64,000 nt of DNA from Limnanthes douglasii subsp. nivea (lineage: Eukaryota > Streptophyta > Magnoliopsida > Brassicales > Limnanthaceae), in assembly GCA_036936605.1 (NCBI GenBank), contig JAUPFV010000001.1:77395910-77459909 (forward strand). The letters run 5' to 3'. Made by a program: the position numbers and the translations under genes. The notes beneath the pieces were generated by a model. The model saw only the letters and a list, made by a program, of their open reading frames with translations, had not been told where the DNA came from and made no database searches. This document shows, one piece after another, positions 43,101-54,552 of the stretch (positions are counted from its first letter, which is position 1; each line of letters begins with the position of its first letter).

Positions 43101-45336
43101 TATGAAATTGAAGACTGACAAATAACAACAACAATAGCAGCAACAAGAACAACAACAGCAGCAACAAGTACAATAACAACACCCACAAGAACAACAACAA
43201 CAACAACACATAGCCTTGGCAAAGAGAGAAAGGTTAACACAAGACGTAGCTCCGGAAGAGTCAGAATGTGCCAATCCCTGTGAGAAGCTGGAACTACCTA
43301 GCCAGGGAGGAGCATCGTTAGAAGACCAAAACCAATACAGAGATGTACGTCAAAGACCAACAGTGGCCTACGCAAAGTCAGAATTGCTAAGCCAATGTGA
43401 AATTGTAGTACCATTATCGAATGAACCGCAAGCTCCAGAGTCAAACGATAACACAGTAGGTTTACCTGATGCTTCTATTAATGGTATTTACACTCAACTT
43501 TCACATACATTTTTAAATGAAATTGATAATGTATATTACAATGGCGTAATACAACGGTCTTTGGAGAATATGTCGGAGGATGATATTAATGATTTTTTCT
43601 GAACTGATCCAGACATTATGCCGAACCAGTCAACGACATTGGTTGTCGCTGATCGTGTGGTAAGAGATATTTCAAATGATTACGCAGCATAACATGAGAC
43701 TTGAATAGATATATTTTACGATTTACAAAAGAATATCAGGATAACATGCGAATTGTTGAACATTCAGTTGAAACTCGAACAATTCCCATGATATCCTCAT
43801 AGTTATCATGTACTATATTCAAATAGAACCCAAACAATTCGCAGCATATGATGCGAATTGTTAGGAGAAGTTAATATTATAATGTCTGACACACTCTTTT
43901 AATATTTGTTATTTTATAAGCTCAAGTCAAGTAAAGAGACAGAGGAGTATAATTTTAATCTACTGACACCAACACAGCATCCAGTGGTAGAGGAAGAGGA
44001 ACATATAATTATTACCAGACGTCAACAGCCAAAAGTAAAATACACCGACTAGCCAAAGAAAACACAAACAACTGACCGTATCGATATCGCAGAATACCAC
44101 AAAATACAGATAATTAAAGCCTATGAGCATGACACCATTGATCCGGTAGTATGGAATTTATCATCATCCAAATTTTCTTACGAAATTAAAGTGCAAACGT
44201 TTGATGTGCTGGCGCTACCTTTAGAACTGGAGCTGGACGTAAAAGTATTGAATTGTCAACCAATTCTTTTTTTAATGTTTGAAACAAGTCTCGTATATTT
44301 AACGTAAATAAACAACTCATTTCATAGGTTGTGGACACTTATATTCGAAAGATGCTTGTAGATGATTTCAGGAGTGTATTATGACTGCGTAATGATTTCA
44401 GGCATGACTACGGTAAGTTTAGCTATGGTAAATTTCAAAGTTCCTCACATGTTCTCGTTGTAATGTAGCCCCGCTTGAATGCAGCATAATATGGAATTAA
44501 GGTGGGATGTAAAACATTTAGTCGACACAGTTTTTAGCAAAGCGCCTAAAAACCCCAACATCACCATCATTATTCTAATATGCATCGAGACGAAGGACCA
44601 GATAAACCATTGGACGTTGATCGTCATTGATGTAGACGGCGGGTCGGCAACAAACTACAACACACTGCTTCCTAAACTCAAAGTGACGGACCACACCACA
44701 AAGACACCTAACCAGCTGGTGAAATTCCTAACTGCAACAATTACTCTTACACAAATTTTAAAAAGCATAATCGGGATATCATGCGAACTATGACCAAGTT
44801 AGTTGTATTTAAATGCAAACAATTCCCATGTTGTCATGAGAATTGTTGGAAACTAAAAGTCCTGATATTTGTTTGAAAATGTAATGCGTTTGAGTTTCAT
44901 TCAGTTCGCAGCATATCCTGATAGAATTTGCAATATAGATTGCGAATTGTTTGACATCCACAATTTGGATTGGTTGTTAAACAATTCGCAACATAGGCTG
45001 CGAATTGTTTGAAATCCACATGTTGGATTGGTTGTTAAACAGTTCGCAATGTACGCTGCGAAATGTTTGACATCCACAGTTTAAGTATTTGTGCTGATTC
45101 CTGACACTAATTATTATAACAAGATCAAGTATTTACTGGATAAAGTATACCTACCTACTGCAAGGACAGGGTGGAAGGTGAAAAATTACAGAAAAATACC
45201 TACCTACCTACCTACTAAAGTATACCAACATGGATGTGTGCAGGACACTTACGGTGAAGATATGGTTCCCGGTTTCAGAGCAGAAATGTTTTATTATTTC
45301 TTAAATTATGATGACACCAACTCGTACTGGAAGTAA
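40161..45336 (+). pseudogene. MULE-2 Ulp1-type (C48 cysteine protease) gene, many exons, broken
   Basis: The ATG at 40161 begins a chain of exon-like blocks with GT-AG edges: 40161-40614, 40691-40960, about 41004-41178, 41692-42060, 42197-42700, 43127-43660, 43921-44240, 44327-44400, about 44470-44750 and about 45076-45336. The N-terminal blocks (SKVVKLTADNVKVVFGMKHG; CSTLFYSVSG; SKINNYN) match the leading region of plant Ulp1-MULE proteins. The middle is low complexity with NLS-like KKRKK and a CAA/CAG poly-Gln run (43127-43208). The protease part keeps the His motif NHWTLIVID (about 44600-44640). The Cys motif is not convincingly visible. Stops at 40862 and 42530 and a shift near 40280 break it. 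Ulp1 proteases cleave SUMO; the job in MULEs is unknown. Confidence 0.6.
43127..43208 (+). repeat. CAA/CAG tract (poly-Gln coding)
   Basis: Imperfect CAA/CAG repeats inside an exon-like block; on the minus strand they give a cysteine- or valine-rich shadow. Confidence 0.85.
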
Positions 45337-45861
45337 TATACATTTTATGTATGACATTATGATTTTTTTGTACATATATTCCTTGTAATTTTTTGGTGTA
45401 TATAAAGTTTTTTTATTTCAGAAATGTGCACTTCCCTGGTATATATAGAATGAGAGGATTCTTATCAAACAATTCGCATGCTAACCTGATATATATAAAG
45501 ATTAGTTGGTATTCGAACAATTCCTATCATTCCGTGATATATATAAAAAGACATGATCCTCACTAAACAATTCGAATGCTAACCTAATATATGCTTAGAA
45601 AACTATCACATTAACAACTACAGGCTGCACGAAATTACCACTAAACAGTTCGCATCTAATCCTGATATAAAATAAATAACTCAAAATCTATCGTTGAAGA
45701 ATACGAACAGACTATAACATCTGCCTTAGTAAACGTTAAGTGCATTGAGCACGCAAAAAGCAATCTAATCACCACAGCCTATTAATTTTTGATTGGACAT
45801 GGAGGCTATGTAATAATTAATATAGCCACACCACCTCATAAGCTCAAACTCCCTTCATGCC

Positions 45862-45870
45862 TATAAATAA
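45862..45870 (+). promoter_or_regulatory. TATA box of the MULE-2 small ORF
   Basis: TATAAATAA lies 91 bp before the ATG at 45953. 45337-45861 is spacer with scattered AATTCGCATG motifs. Confidence 0.55.
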
Positions 45871-45952
45871 CACTAGTAACCAGAGGCTAATTTAAAAACA
45901 AACTTTATATTTTTTTTAAAACAACTCTAGTTCTCTTCAAATTCCAAACATC

Positions 45953-46306
45953 ATGTCATTTTCCACCATCACCTCTGGTTCACTAGGTTCTCTAGGTGAC
46001 TCTTAGTCATCCATAACCACCAACTGGAGCTCAGACTTAATCACTCCAGTAGCACCACCAAACAGCCTAGCCTCTGTCATAGATTTTGACATTAATGACT
46101 ACTTTTTGGATGACTCTGAACCAATGGAAGTGGTTCTACTGGTTGCTACTGAACCTCAGCCAGCAGAGGTTCCACCTAAGAGTGCAGAAGTTCCAAACAA
46201 GAAACGGAAGAGCGAGGATGATGTTGGTCCATCAAGGACAAATTTTTTAAGTATAATGGACGTGGATAACGAGGAGGAAGAGGAAAATGTAAAGGGTGAT
46301 GATTAG
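45953..46306 (+). pseudogene. Small acidic MULE-2 ORF with an NLS-like motif
   Basis: ATG 45953, a stop TAG at 46004-46006, then open in the same frame to 46306. It encodes a Ser/Thr-rich start, a VIDFDINDYFLDD acidic block, NKKRKSEDD (possible nuclear signal) and an Asp/Glu-rich tail. No family is recognised. It occupies the same middle position, with its own TATA box, as the small genes of MULE-1, but shows no sequence likeness to them. Only one stop breaks it. Confidence 0.45.
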
Positions 46307-46831
46307 CATTAAGGGGAGAAAGATGGTGAAGAATCCTCTAGTGATGACTGATAGAGTCATTTTTTTTGTTTTTTTGGAATGCAACTAACAAACACTAAAA
46401 GGTTGTAGTGATTGTTTGAAACTTTGTTAGTGCATGAAGCCTGCAATCCTCTTTTTGGAATCCATTTGTTGTATAATTTTTTTTAATCATATGTGAATAT
46501 GTTATACTATGTGTGAACGTGAAAGAATACCCACAATTCGCACCCTATTACTACTTGCAAACAACTCCCATCTTAACCTGAGATGTTGTTTATCAATATT
46601 ACTGATATACAAACAATTCTCATGCGGACCTGAGTATTGTAATCCTTTATAGTTCCATTCCATTCTTAGCATATCATGCGCTTTGTAAGAAACTAAAATT
46701 CCTGCTATTTGTATGAAAATACAATTCGCAACATATCATGTGATAAGTAAGCAGCCAGAAGTCCTGTTATTTGTATGAATATACAATTCGCAGCATATCA
46801 TGTGATATGTTATGGCCACAACAATAATAGT

Positions 46832-47441
46832 ATTACAAATCAATGTGGCCAACGAAAATTGTCCACAACACGAATTGTGTTTAAACTAGAACATCACAAG
46901 TCCTCATGTTATGGCCTGATTTCGAACAACGGCCACACCTCAACTGCTTGGTTGAGGTTTCCCATGTAGATGGGATTCGCTTTTTCTTAGCCCTTCTGGA
47001 GCGTCTTTTAACGTTCGGAGGCAGAATTTCAACAAACGAAGGATCGTTAGCGCTGGACCCTTCCCCGAAATTCGTTATAGCTGGTATGCTGAAAGAGTAA
47101 CTTTCCCCGTAATTCTTAACCGTAAATAAGGGATCTATTACAAATCAATGTGGCCAACGAGAATTGTCCACAACACGAATTGTGTTTATACTAGAACATC
47201 ACAAGTCCTCCTGTTATGGCCTTATTTCGAACAACGGCCACACTTCAATTGCTTGGTTGAGGTTTCTCTTGTAGATGGGATTCGCTTTTTCTTAGACCTT
47301 CTGGAGCGTCTTTTAACGTTCGGAGACAAAATTTTAACAAACGAAAGATCGTTAGCGCTGGAACCTTCCCTGAAATCCGTTATAGCTGGTATGCTGAAAG
47401 AGTAACTTTCCATGTAATTCTTAACCGTAAAGAAGGGATCT
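46832..47441 (-). repeat. 305-bp tandem duplication of the transposase C-terminus
   Basis: Copies 46832-47136 and 47137-47441 differ at few positions. On the minus strand each encodes a Lys/Arg-rich tail and a CCHC-type knuckle, CGRCSK-x-GHNRRTC (47150-47225 in the copy next to the gene). A stop falls at the x position. Only the copy at 47137-47441 is in position to be the gene's own end. Confidence 0.85.
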
Positions 47442-48153
47442 ATTACCGTAAAAGGATCTTGGTCGGTATACTAGATTGTCGCTAAAGCGTGAGGACATAG
47501 AAAACACTCTTGTTTCCATGATCTGCAAGAACATATAAAATCCAACAGATTAACAATAGCCACAAGATTTGAAAAGACTTCAAACATGGCGGTAGACGAC
47601 TTACGTACTACCCAAGTTCGGCACATGTCAACATTCTGCTTTAGCTTCTTCTCATACTCAGGGACCAAATTAATACTCCAGCTTAACCCCTCTTTGTACC
47701 TTTGTGAAACTTGAGTCATAAGCAAGACTCTAATCCAGTCAATAACTCAACAATTGGTAAGTCGTAATATATTTTGATTTGATTGTTAAAATATTCTGCT
47801 TCAATAGAAGCCCTAGAGTCGTATCGTTTCCTTTTAACGTAAGCCTGCACATACTTTTCCGGGGGTAAATTAGCGAGAAAATCACACATTCTGTCACCAC
47901 CTTGACATAGAAAATATGTTAGTATATCTTTAAAAAGCTCTCGACTGGGAGCATAAGCAAGACGATAGAAGAAACTCAACATCCTTTTTTATAGTCTATG
48001 TTAGTATGTTCCAATTTTGCTTTCAAATTCTGCATGAGATGGAAATAATAGTACGCATGATAGCAGTTTGGATACAAGACAAAAACATCATTAACAATAC
48101 CAGAATGACGGTCTGAAATAAATGTGATTTGGCGCTCCAACAAATGTGGTTTC
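47137..48153 (-). pseudogene. MULE-2 transposase, 3' part (DDE second half, SWIM, knuckle)
   Basis: Frame pieces read ITFISDRHSGIVNDVF (second catalytic Asp, about 48080-48125), FHLMQNLKAKLEHT, SIEAEYFNNQI (likely catalytic Glu, about 47790-47820), and a SWIM finger CSC-x8-C-x-CPHA (47478-47535). The knuckle lies in the duplicated segment. Stops lie at about 47471 and 47990. The coding sequence is cut at 48153 by a solo LTR; across the LTR the codons join exactly with those at 48533 and above. Confidence 0.85.
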
Positions 48154-48532
48154 TGGTGAGGTTTATTTTAAGCTAAGGGTAATTTTGTCAAGTGTTTTGG
48201 AAAGTTTTGAGAGTATTAAATGTCTGGGTGTTTTATAGTGAGAGATTTGAGCTGGCTGGTTGTATTAAATGTTCATTACCCTCATTAATGAAAGTAGTTG
48301 GGGTATTTATACCCTTAATTATGGACCCATGGGCTTTCGGGTCGAATTATGAAACTAGGTCAAGTTTAAGGACCCATTTACTTAATAATCTGATTAGCAC
48401 CTAGCTTAGTCAAAAGGTGTTTAGTTATTTTATACTTTTGTCCTGTCCGGATAGTTCAGTGGGCAGTGTTTGTCCGAATTTCCCTTGTCCGGATATCTCA
48501 GTAAGTAGTGGTGGATTTATCCTGACTCATCC
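48154..48532 (-). mobile_element. Solo LTR of the Gypsy A/C family
   Basis: 379 bp alignable with both LTRs of Gypsy C and (reversed) Gypsy A. It is flanked by the exact target duplication GTTTC (48149-48153 and 48533-48537). No internal sequence is present, so it arose by LTR recombination. Removing it with one GTTTC restores the transposase reading frame across the site. Confidence 0.93.
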
Positions 48533-48770
48533 GTTTCAAACACCCCAAAAACCACATCCAATTGTCACAATCTTCAATGCTAACTATACCAAGAGCAACA
48601 TGGAATAGTCTTGGAAAAAGGCACCTCAAATGAACAATACAATATCAATCAAGCATGTAAAAAATATAAGCAATTCGCATGCTATCCTAAGAGTTGTTCT
48701 TAAATATAGATTACGAATTGAGTACAATTATAGGTTGCGAATTGTTCACAGTTTTATGGCTACACAGCTC
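48533..48770 (-). pseudogene. MULE-2 transposase exon end and intron between two insertions
   Basis: 48533-48605 encodes ALGIVSIEDCDNWMWFLG, the usual block between the first and second catalytic Asp. 48606-48770 is intron sequence with AATTCGCA-type motifs. It ends at the AGCTC target duplication of Gypsy C (48766-48770). Confidence 0.8.
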
Positions 48771-49147
48771 TGTTGTGGATTATTTTGAAATGAGGGTAAT
48801 TTTGTCCAACGTATTAAAGAGTTTTAAGGGCATTAAATGTTTGGGTGTTTTGTAATGAGAGATTTAAGCTGCCTGGTTATATTAAATGTTCATTACCCTC
48901 ATTAATGAAAGTGGTTGGGTATTTATACCCTTAATTATGGACCCATGGGCTTTCGGGTCAAGTTGTGGAACCGACTCGAGTTTAAAGACTCATTAGTTCT
49001 TAAGTAGATTAGCACCTAGCTTAGTCAAAAAGTGTTTAGTGTTTTAATACTTTTGTCCTGTCCGGATAGTTCATTGGGCAATTATTATCCGAATTACCCA
49101 TGTCCGGTTTTCTCAGTGAGTGGTGGTGAATAAATTCGGACTCATCA
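48771..49147 (-). repeat. Gypsy C 3' LTR
   Basis: Plus view TGTTGTGG...CTCATCA. AGTAGCCCCTTTTTT follows inside, the complement of a purine tract. Confidence 0.92.
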
Positions 49148-49476
49148 GTAGCCCCTTTTTTAGGTTTTGTCAAAGACCTTTGGCAGGACTAAAAAGCTTA
49201 TTTAGTCAGTAACAACATTTTCTAGATCACTCATGCGTTTGGTTCAAGGTTTACCCGAACTGATTTTCTTCTCAGAATTCTAAGAGTTTTTCCTTGGATC
49301 GTGGGACACGTGTCACATTTTTATTTGTCCTTCCAGCCGTTTACTTCCTAGAACGGCTCCCACTAAGCCTGAAAAGTAACTCTTGCATTTAATTCTTCTT
49401 ACGTCAGCGCCCCTTCCAATCATTACCTAAGTCTTTTCGTTTTCTCCTATGTATCAGTAACTTCTTGATTTACTAA
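49148..49476. other. Gypsy C segment upstream of the accessory gene
   Basis: Non-coding. Resembles 20750-21070 of Gypsy A reversed (for example the GTGGGACACGTGTCA block at about 49301). Confidence 0.55.
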
Positions 49477-49484
49477 TATAAATT
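49477..49484 (+). promoter_or_regulatory. TATA-like site of the Gypsy C accessory gene
   Basis: TATAAATT lies 103 bp before the ATG at 49580. Confidence 0.45.
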
Positions 49485-49579
49485 ACTTTCCTTCACTGTT
49501 TCACCATCTTCAACACTCCACAATTTCTTTTCTCAGAGCTTTTTACCCTTTCTTTTGAAAACTTCTCTTGAATAGTTTT

Positions 49580-52228
49580 ATGTTCACAGCGAGAAACACT
49601 CTTGTGAAAGGTGGTTGGTTAAATCTTTCTGAACTAGAGAAAGTGAAAAAAATTGAGGATGAGAGACATATTGTTGTTGGTCTTCCAGTCTCTCCAAGCA
49701 GTACGTCTGATACACCATCCTTAGAAGCTGATCAAGGATCGTCTTCTGCCTTAACGTTTATTCCAACCCAACCTCTCGCCAATCCCGTTAGGCTCCTTCG
49801 TTCAAGAGTCTTAGCCTTTTACCGTACAAAAGAAAGCCGCATCGAGTGTTATGAAGCCTTCTTCGTTTATCGCTATGGGATCTGACGTTGAGAAATCCCC
49901 TGAAAAAGCTAACCCTCGCCGGACAACACACTTGGTAAAAGGCCAAGAAACTGGCTCACAACCCAAGTCCTCCAAAACGGGGGCCTCTAAGTCTACAACA
50001 AAAGATAAAGCCTTTGGATCAGAGGAATCTATTAGAGCCCCAAGAGACAAACCCTCTGAATATGAGGAAACCAAAACAACTTCTCATACCAAGTCCTCCG
50101 GAGCTGAGCCCCAACCGGACACCAGACCTCTAAAGGAGACTGATGCTTAACCGTCCGGACAAACTACTAAGCGACAAGATGACACTCTTCCATCCACAAC
50201 AACTGATAAACCTTCCACATTGATGGAAGAAGTGATGAAGGATAGTGTCGAAGAGGCCCCATTTGAAACTCAAGCCTCCGAGAAAACTGGAGATGCTGCC
50301 TCTGACAAAAAGGGGAAAGGCAAGGAGAAAATCTGCATGACCCATCCGGATCTTCCGGAGTGCTTGGAGGGCAAGGTAGGGCCTTGCTTTCAGAAGGTCA
50401 ATATGAAACATTTGTTGGCCATACAGAATATCATTTATATTTATACTCATACTGCGGAGCTAGGCCGGATCCGGACTAAGTGGGGGATCCCAGAATCAGT
50501 AAAGGTTAGAATTCTAGTCACACCGAAAACTCCGATGGACTGTAAGATTAACAAAATTGTCTTTTACACAGAGCTGTTCAATTGAGGGGCTCAGATTTCC
50601 CTTAGACCCGGAGATCGTCAGGTATTTTCACCTGATCAAATTTTGTCCAAGCCAGCTGAGTCCAAATACTTGGTATACTCTCCTCTCCTACATAATGGCG
50701 TCGAGGCTTTCCGGCATTCCTCTACCCATGAAGAAGTTTGCTGCAGTGGCCAACCTGTACAAAAACCACCACATCCCATTCTACCACTACAACATGGGAG
50801 ACAACTTCAAAGTAGTGGATGACCTGTTGGAGTCAGAGAAAAATTGGAAGACCCAGTTCCTCTTCATCAGTGGGACGTTGGAGAATGGGAGAAATATTAA
50901 GGCTAATGTCAACCCTAGCATGCTCACCAACAGGTGGAAGAGCACAAGTAAGTACTGGGTTTTACATGTCTTCTCTCTTTCTTATTTCTACCAAAGTTCC
51001 ACTCTTAAATTACCCACTTTTTATGTCAGTATTGCCGAAGGAGTTCTTCAGCTACTTGGAGGAGGGGCATACCACATGCGCCAAATTAAACGCATGGACT
51101 GTTGACCGTTGGGGGAACGCCTTCCACAAATGCTTTACTTCAGGAAACTTGGTGAGATCCCACCTTTGGAACACTACGGGCTGGAGAGATCTCACTTTGG
51201 AGGAGCTGACAACACCACCTCCTCCGGCCGTTATACTTAAGAGAACAGAGGAGAAGGATGGCAAACTGGCCTTGCCCTCCAGAGCTAAATCCCCAAGCAA
51301 AATGAAAGGGAAGGGCAAGAAGAAAAAGGCTGCAGTAGAGGCTGTTCGGGGTGCTGCAGAGGAGATTGCTCCAGAGAATCAAAGAGGGCAGACCCAATGA
51401 GGGATTGATGCTACTTTGCTCAAAGTAGTTGAGGATGAGACCATTAGGGAGGCAGGTGGACCTCAAAATCCACTAAAGCCATTTAAAATGGACCGAAAAA
51501 GGGGAGCAAGCAGCGATGAGAGGACTGCTTAGAAGAAGAAGGTCTCCTTGGGGGATGAAGTAATCCTCCGCCCTTCGGAGTCTTTACCTCTGGCAGATCT
51601 AACTGATCCCACCTTGGTAGAGCAGATCCCCACTAATCTACAATCCGGGGAGGGTACCGGAGGGGATATTAATATTGATGGAGTAGACATCAGGGGCCTC
51701 CAAAATACTGGTCTCTATTTCAATGATTTTGAGAAAGACGACTTTACTGGCCCTTACCTTCCCTCAAGTTCTTCCAATATGGTGAATTTTAATGGCAAGT
51801 CCTTCACCATCTCAGGGGAACACAATGTGGTGACTCACTCTCTGTTGGGCCATATTCAGCCAGTGCTCAACTTGGAAAGGCAAGTAAAAAGTCAGTCTAC
51901 CCTTATCAACACCCTCAACAAAAACAAAGAGAGTTTGTCTACTAACCTCCTCAATGCCAACCAAAGCATTGATGCATTGAAGAAGGAACTTGAGGAGTTG
52001 AAGAAGGAGAAATAAGATCTGGAAACCAAGCTGGTTACCTCAGAGACAGCTAACACAGAGCTCCAAACCAAGTGCTCTGGTCTAGAGAAAGATCCTTCCA
52101 CTTTGAAGGAGGACTTGAAGACTAAAGATGAAGCCATTCACACTTTTTCCGGTGAAAAGACTTCCCTTGAAGAGGCTACATCCAAGGCAACCAGGGAGAA
52201 GAAGGATTTGAACAGAGAACATCAAAGA
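49580..52228 (+). pseudogene. Gypsy C antisense accessory gene, broken and truncated
   Basis: ATG 49580 (MFTARNTLVKGGWLNLSELEK). The conserved domain is at 50570-50947 (RLSGIPLPMKKFAAVA, FYHYNMGDNFKVVDDLLE). A phase-1 intron (50948-51029) sits where A and B have theirs. Exon 2 reads LPKEFFSYLEEGHTTCAKLNAW and has a Lys-rich stretch at 51290-51340. A coiled-coil part spans 51860-52225. Frame changes occur at about 49880, 50150 and 50580, with stops at about 51400 and 52013. It runs directly into reversed integrase sequence at about 52229, so its C-terminus is lost. Confidence 0.75.
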
Positions 52229-54552
52229 GCATGGGTCACATTTCTTTACCAATTCCTTGGCATCTGTCATGATGGATGGACAATAGTATTCGGCCAACAG
52301 AACCCTTCGGGTTAAAGCTCTATAGCCATAGTGTGTTGATCCTTCACCATCATGTAGTTCAGATAGCATAATTTGGGACTCTTCAATCCCCAAACAACGC
52401 AGGAGAGGTCTACTAAACGACTTCCTATAAAGGATATCCCTTATGATTAAAAACCACGAGCCTTATGTTTCATTTTCCTTGCCACAGCTTTCTCCGGAGG
52501 CAAAATGCCATCAGAAATGTATTGAAGAAGGGGATATCTCCAGTCTTTGGGTTGAACCACTTGTATACTCAAAATTTCCTCCTTTTCCTTGCCCTGATTG
52601 GGTTGTATGGATGGACATTCTTGCACATGAATCCATGGGTAGGACTCAAAGTATGCTATGGTTGCCAAGGAGTCTGCTAGTGTGTTCTCTGATCTAGGTA
52701 TATGCTCATAGCTAACATTTTTGAAGTTAGCTGCCACTTCTTTAAGGATGAACAAGTATTTAATCAACTGCTCCTTTTTTGCCTCAGATTGACCTTGTGC
52801 ATGATGGATAAGAAGCTAAGAATCACTAATTAACCTGACTCTTTTAGCCCCACACAGAAAGGCTAATTTCAGACCAGCTATAGCAGCCTCATACTCGGAC
52901 TCATTGTTAGAAGCCCTAAAAGCAAAGAATATAGCTTGGTATAACTTATTGCCATATGTAGAGGTTAAACATATCCCAGCACCACAACACATGGTACTTG
53001 ATCCACCATCTGTCCGGACAACCCATACCTTCTTAGTTTTCTCATCTGCAGTTTGCTTAGTACTTCTGTCCGAATGGAACTCAACCATAAAATCGGCAAC
53101 AAATTGAGCTTTGATCGTAGTTCGGGGGGCGAAATCAATATCATGATCACCCAATTCTACTGACCACTTGGTCATCCTGCTTGATATGTCTGCCTTCTGA
53201 AGGATATTTTTTAAGGAAAAAGATGTCCGGACGATAATAGAATGAGACTGAAAATAGGGCCTCATTTTTCTAGCTGCTATTACCAAGGCTAGTGCTAGTT
53301 TTTCAAGCTTTAAGTACCTTTTTTCAACATCCATCAGACTCTTGCTGATGTAGTACATCGGACGAGAATAATTGTCCACCTCTCTCACCAGCACTGCACT
53401 TATAGCACATTCAGACACAACTAGATATATGTACAATGTTTCTCCATCAATAGGCTTGTCAAGAGTTTTGGGGGAAGATAAATGCTTTTTTAATTCATTG
53501 AACGCCTGGTCGCACTGTGGAGACCAGTTAAACTCTTTAGCACCCTTTAAAATCTGGAAAAATGGGGCACACCTATCCGAAGACCTTGAGATAAAACGAT
53601 TTAAAGCAGCTAACCTTCCTGTCAACCTTTGCACTTCTTTAATATTCCGAGGAGGATCCATTTGTAATAAGACATCAAGCTGGTCTGGGTCAGGCTGTAT
53701 CCCTTTCTCACTTATCACATACCCCAAAATATTTCCGGTCTGCACTCCAAAGACACATTTTTCTAGATTCAATTTCAAATTAACATTTGCCAAGTTGGCA
53801 AAAGTTTCTTGAAGCTCTGCTAGGTGCAACTCTTTTTCCACGTTTTTTACTATCATGTCATTAATATATATACTTCCATATTTCTCCCAATTTGATCAAC
53901 AAACTCTTTGTTCACCGACCTTTGATAGGTAGCCCCAACATTCTTCAACCCAAAAGGCATCACCTTGTGTTCCTGGTACTTCGGATCCACCTGTATCTGG
54001 TTATAACCAGAGAAGGCATCCATGAAGGACAATAACTTGTTCCCAGATGTGGAGTCTACCAACTGATCTATCCGGGGGACTGGATAAAGATATTTTAGGA
54101 AAGCTCTATTGAGGTCAGTAAAGTCGATACACATACGCCATTTCCCATTCTTTTTCTTTACTAACACTAGATTGGTTATCCATAAAGGATATTGAGACTC
54201 CTTTATGTGCCCCATATTGGTAAGCCGGTCAACCTCTTGAACTATGACATCAGCTTTCTCTTCTTCTTCTTTGCACAACAGGTGCAACATCTCTTCGGAT
54301 GGATAGTTGGTGTGATATAACATTCGCAAGCACTCCGGTCACATCAGTATTACACCAAGCAAAAACATGTTGGTGGTTTGCCAAAAAGGACAACACTTTT
54401 TTCTTTAATTCTAGTGCCATCTTGGAGCCAACTTTAACATTTCTTCCTTCAGCCAGAGAGTGGGTTTCAACTTCTTCAATTGGTATCAAAATACCAGGGG
54501 TCTCTCTAGGGTCATCAATTTCACACTCACTCCCAGAAGGCACCAACAACTG
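52229..54552 (-). pseudogene. Gypsy C Pol: RT, two RNase H domains, stump of integrase
   Basis: RT runs from 54549 with WRMCIDFTDLN and FMDAFSGYNQI. A small deletion before MPFGLKN and a shift at the YIDD site (about 53855) spoil it. RNase H (53600-53100), second RNase H (RTDGGSST, about 53010; frame broken near 52816) and the HHCC module follow (SELHDGEGST, KKCDPC at 52230). After CDPC the sequence turns into the reversed accessory gene, so the D,D,E core is gone. Confidence 0.88.

Noticed and set aside
43025..43274. Cysteine- or valine-rich minus-strand ORFs
   Set aside because: Shadows of the CAA/CAG tract in the plus-strand exon.
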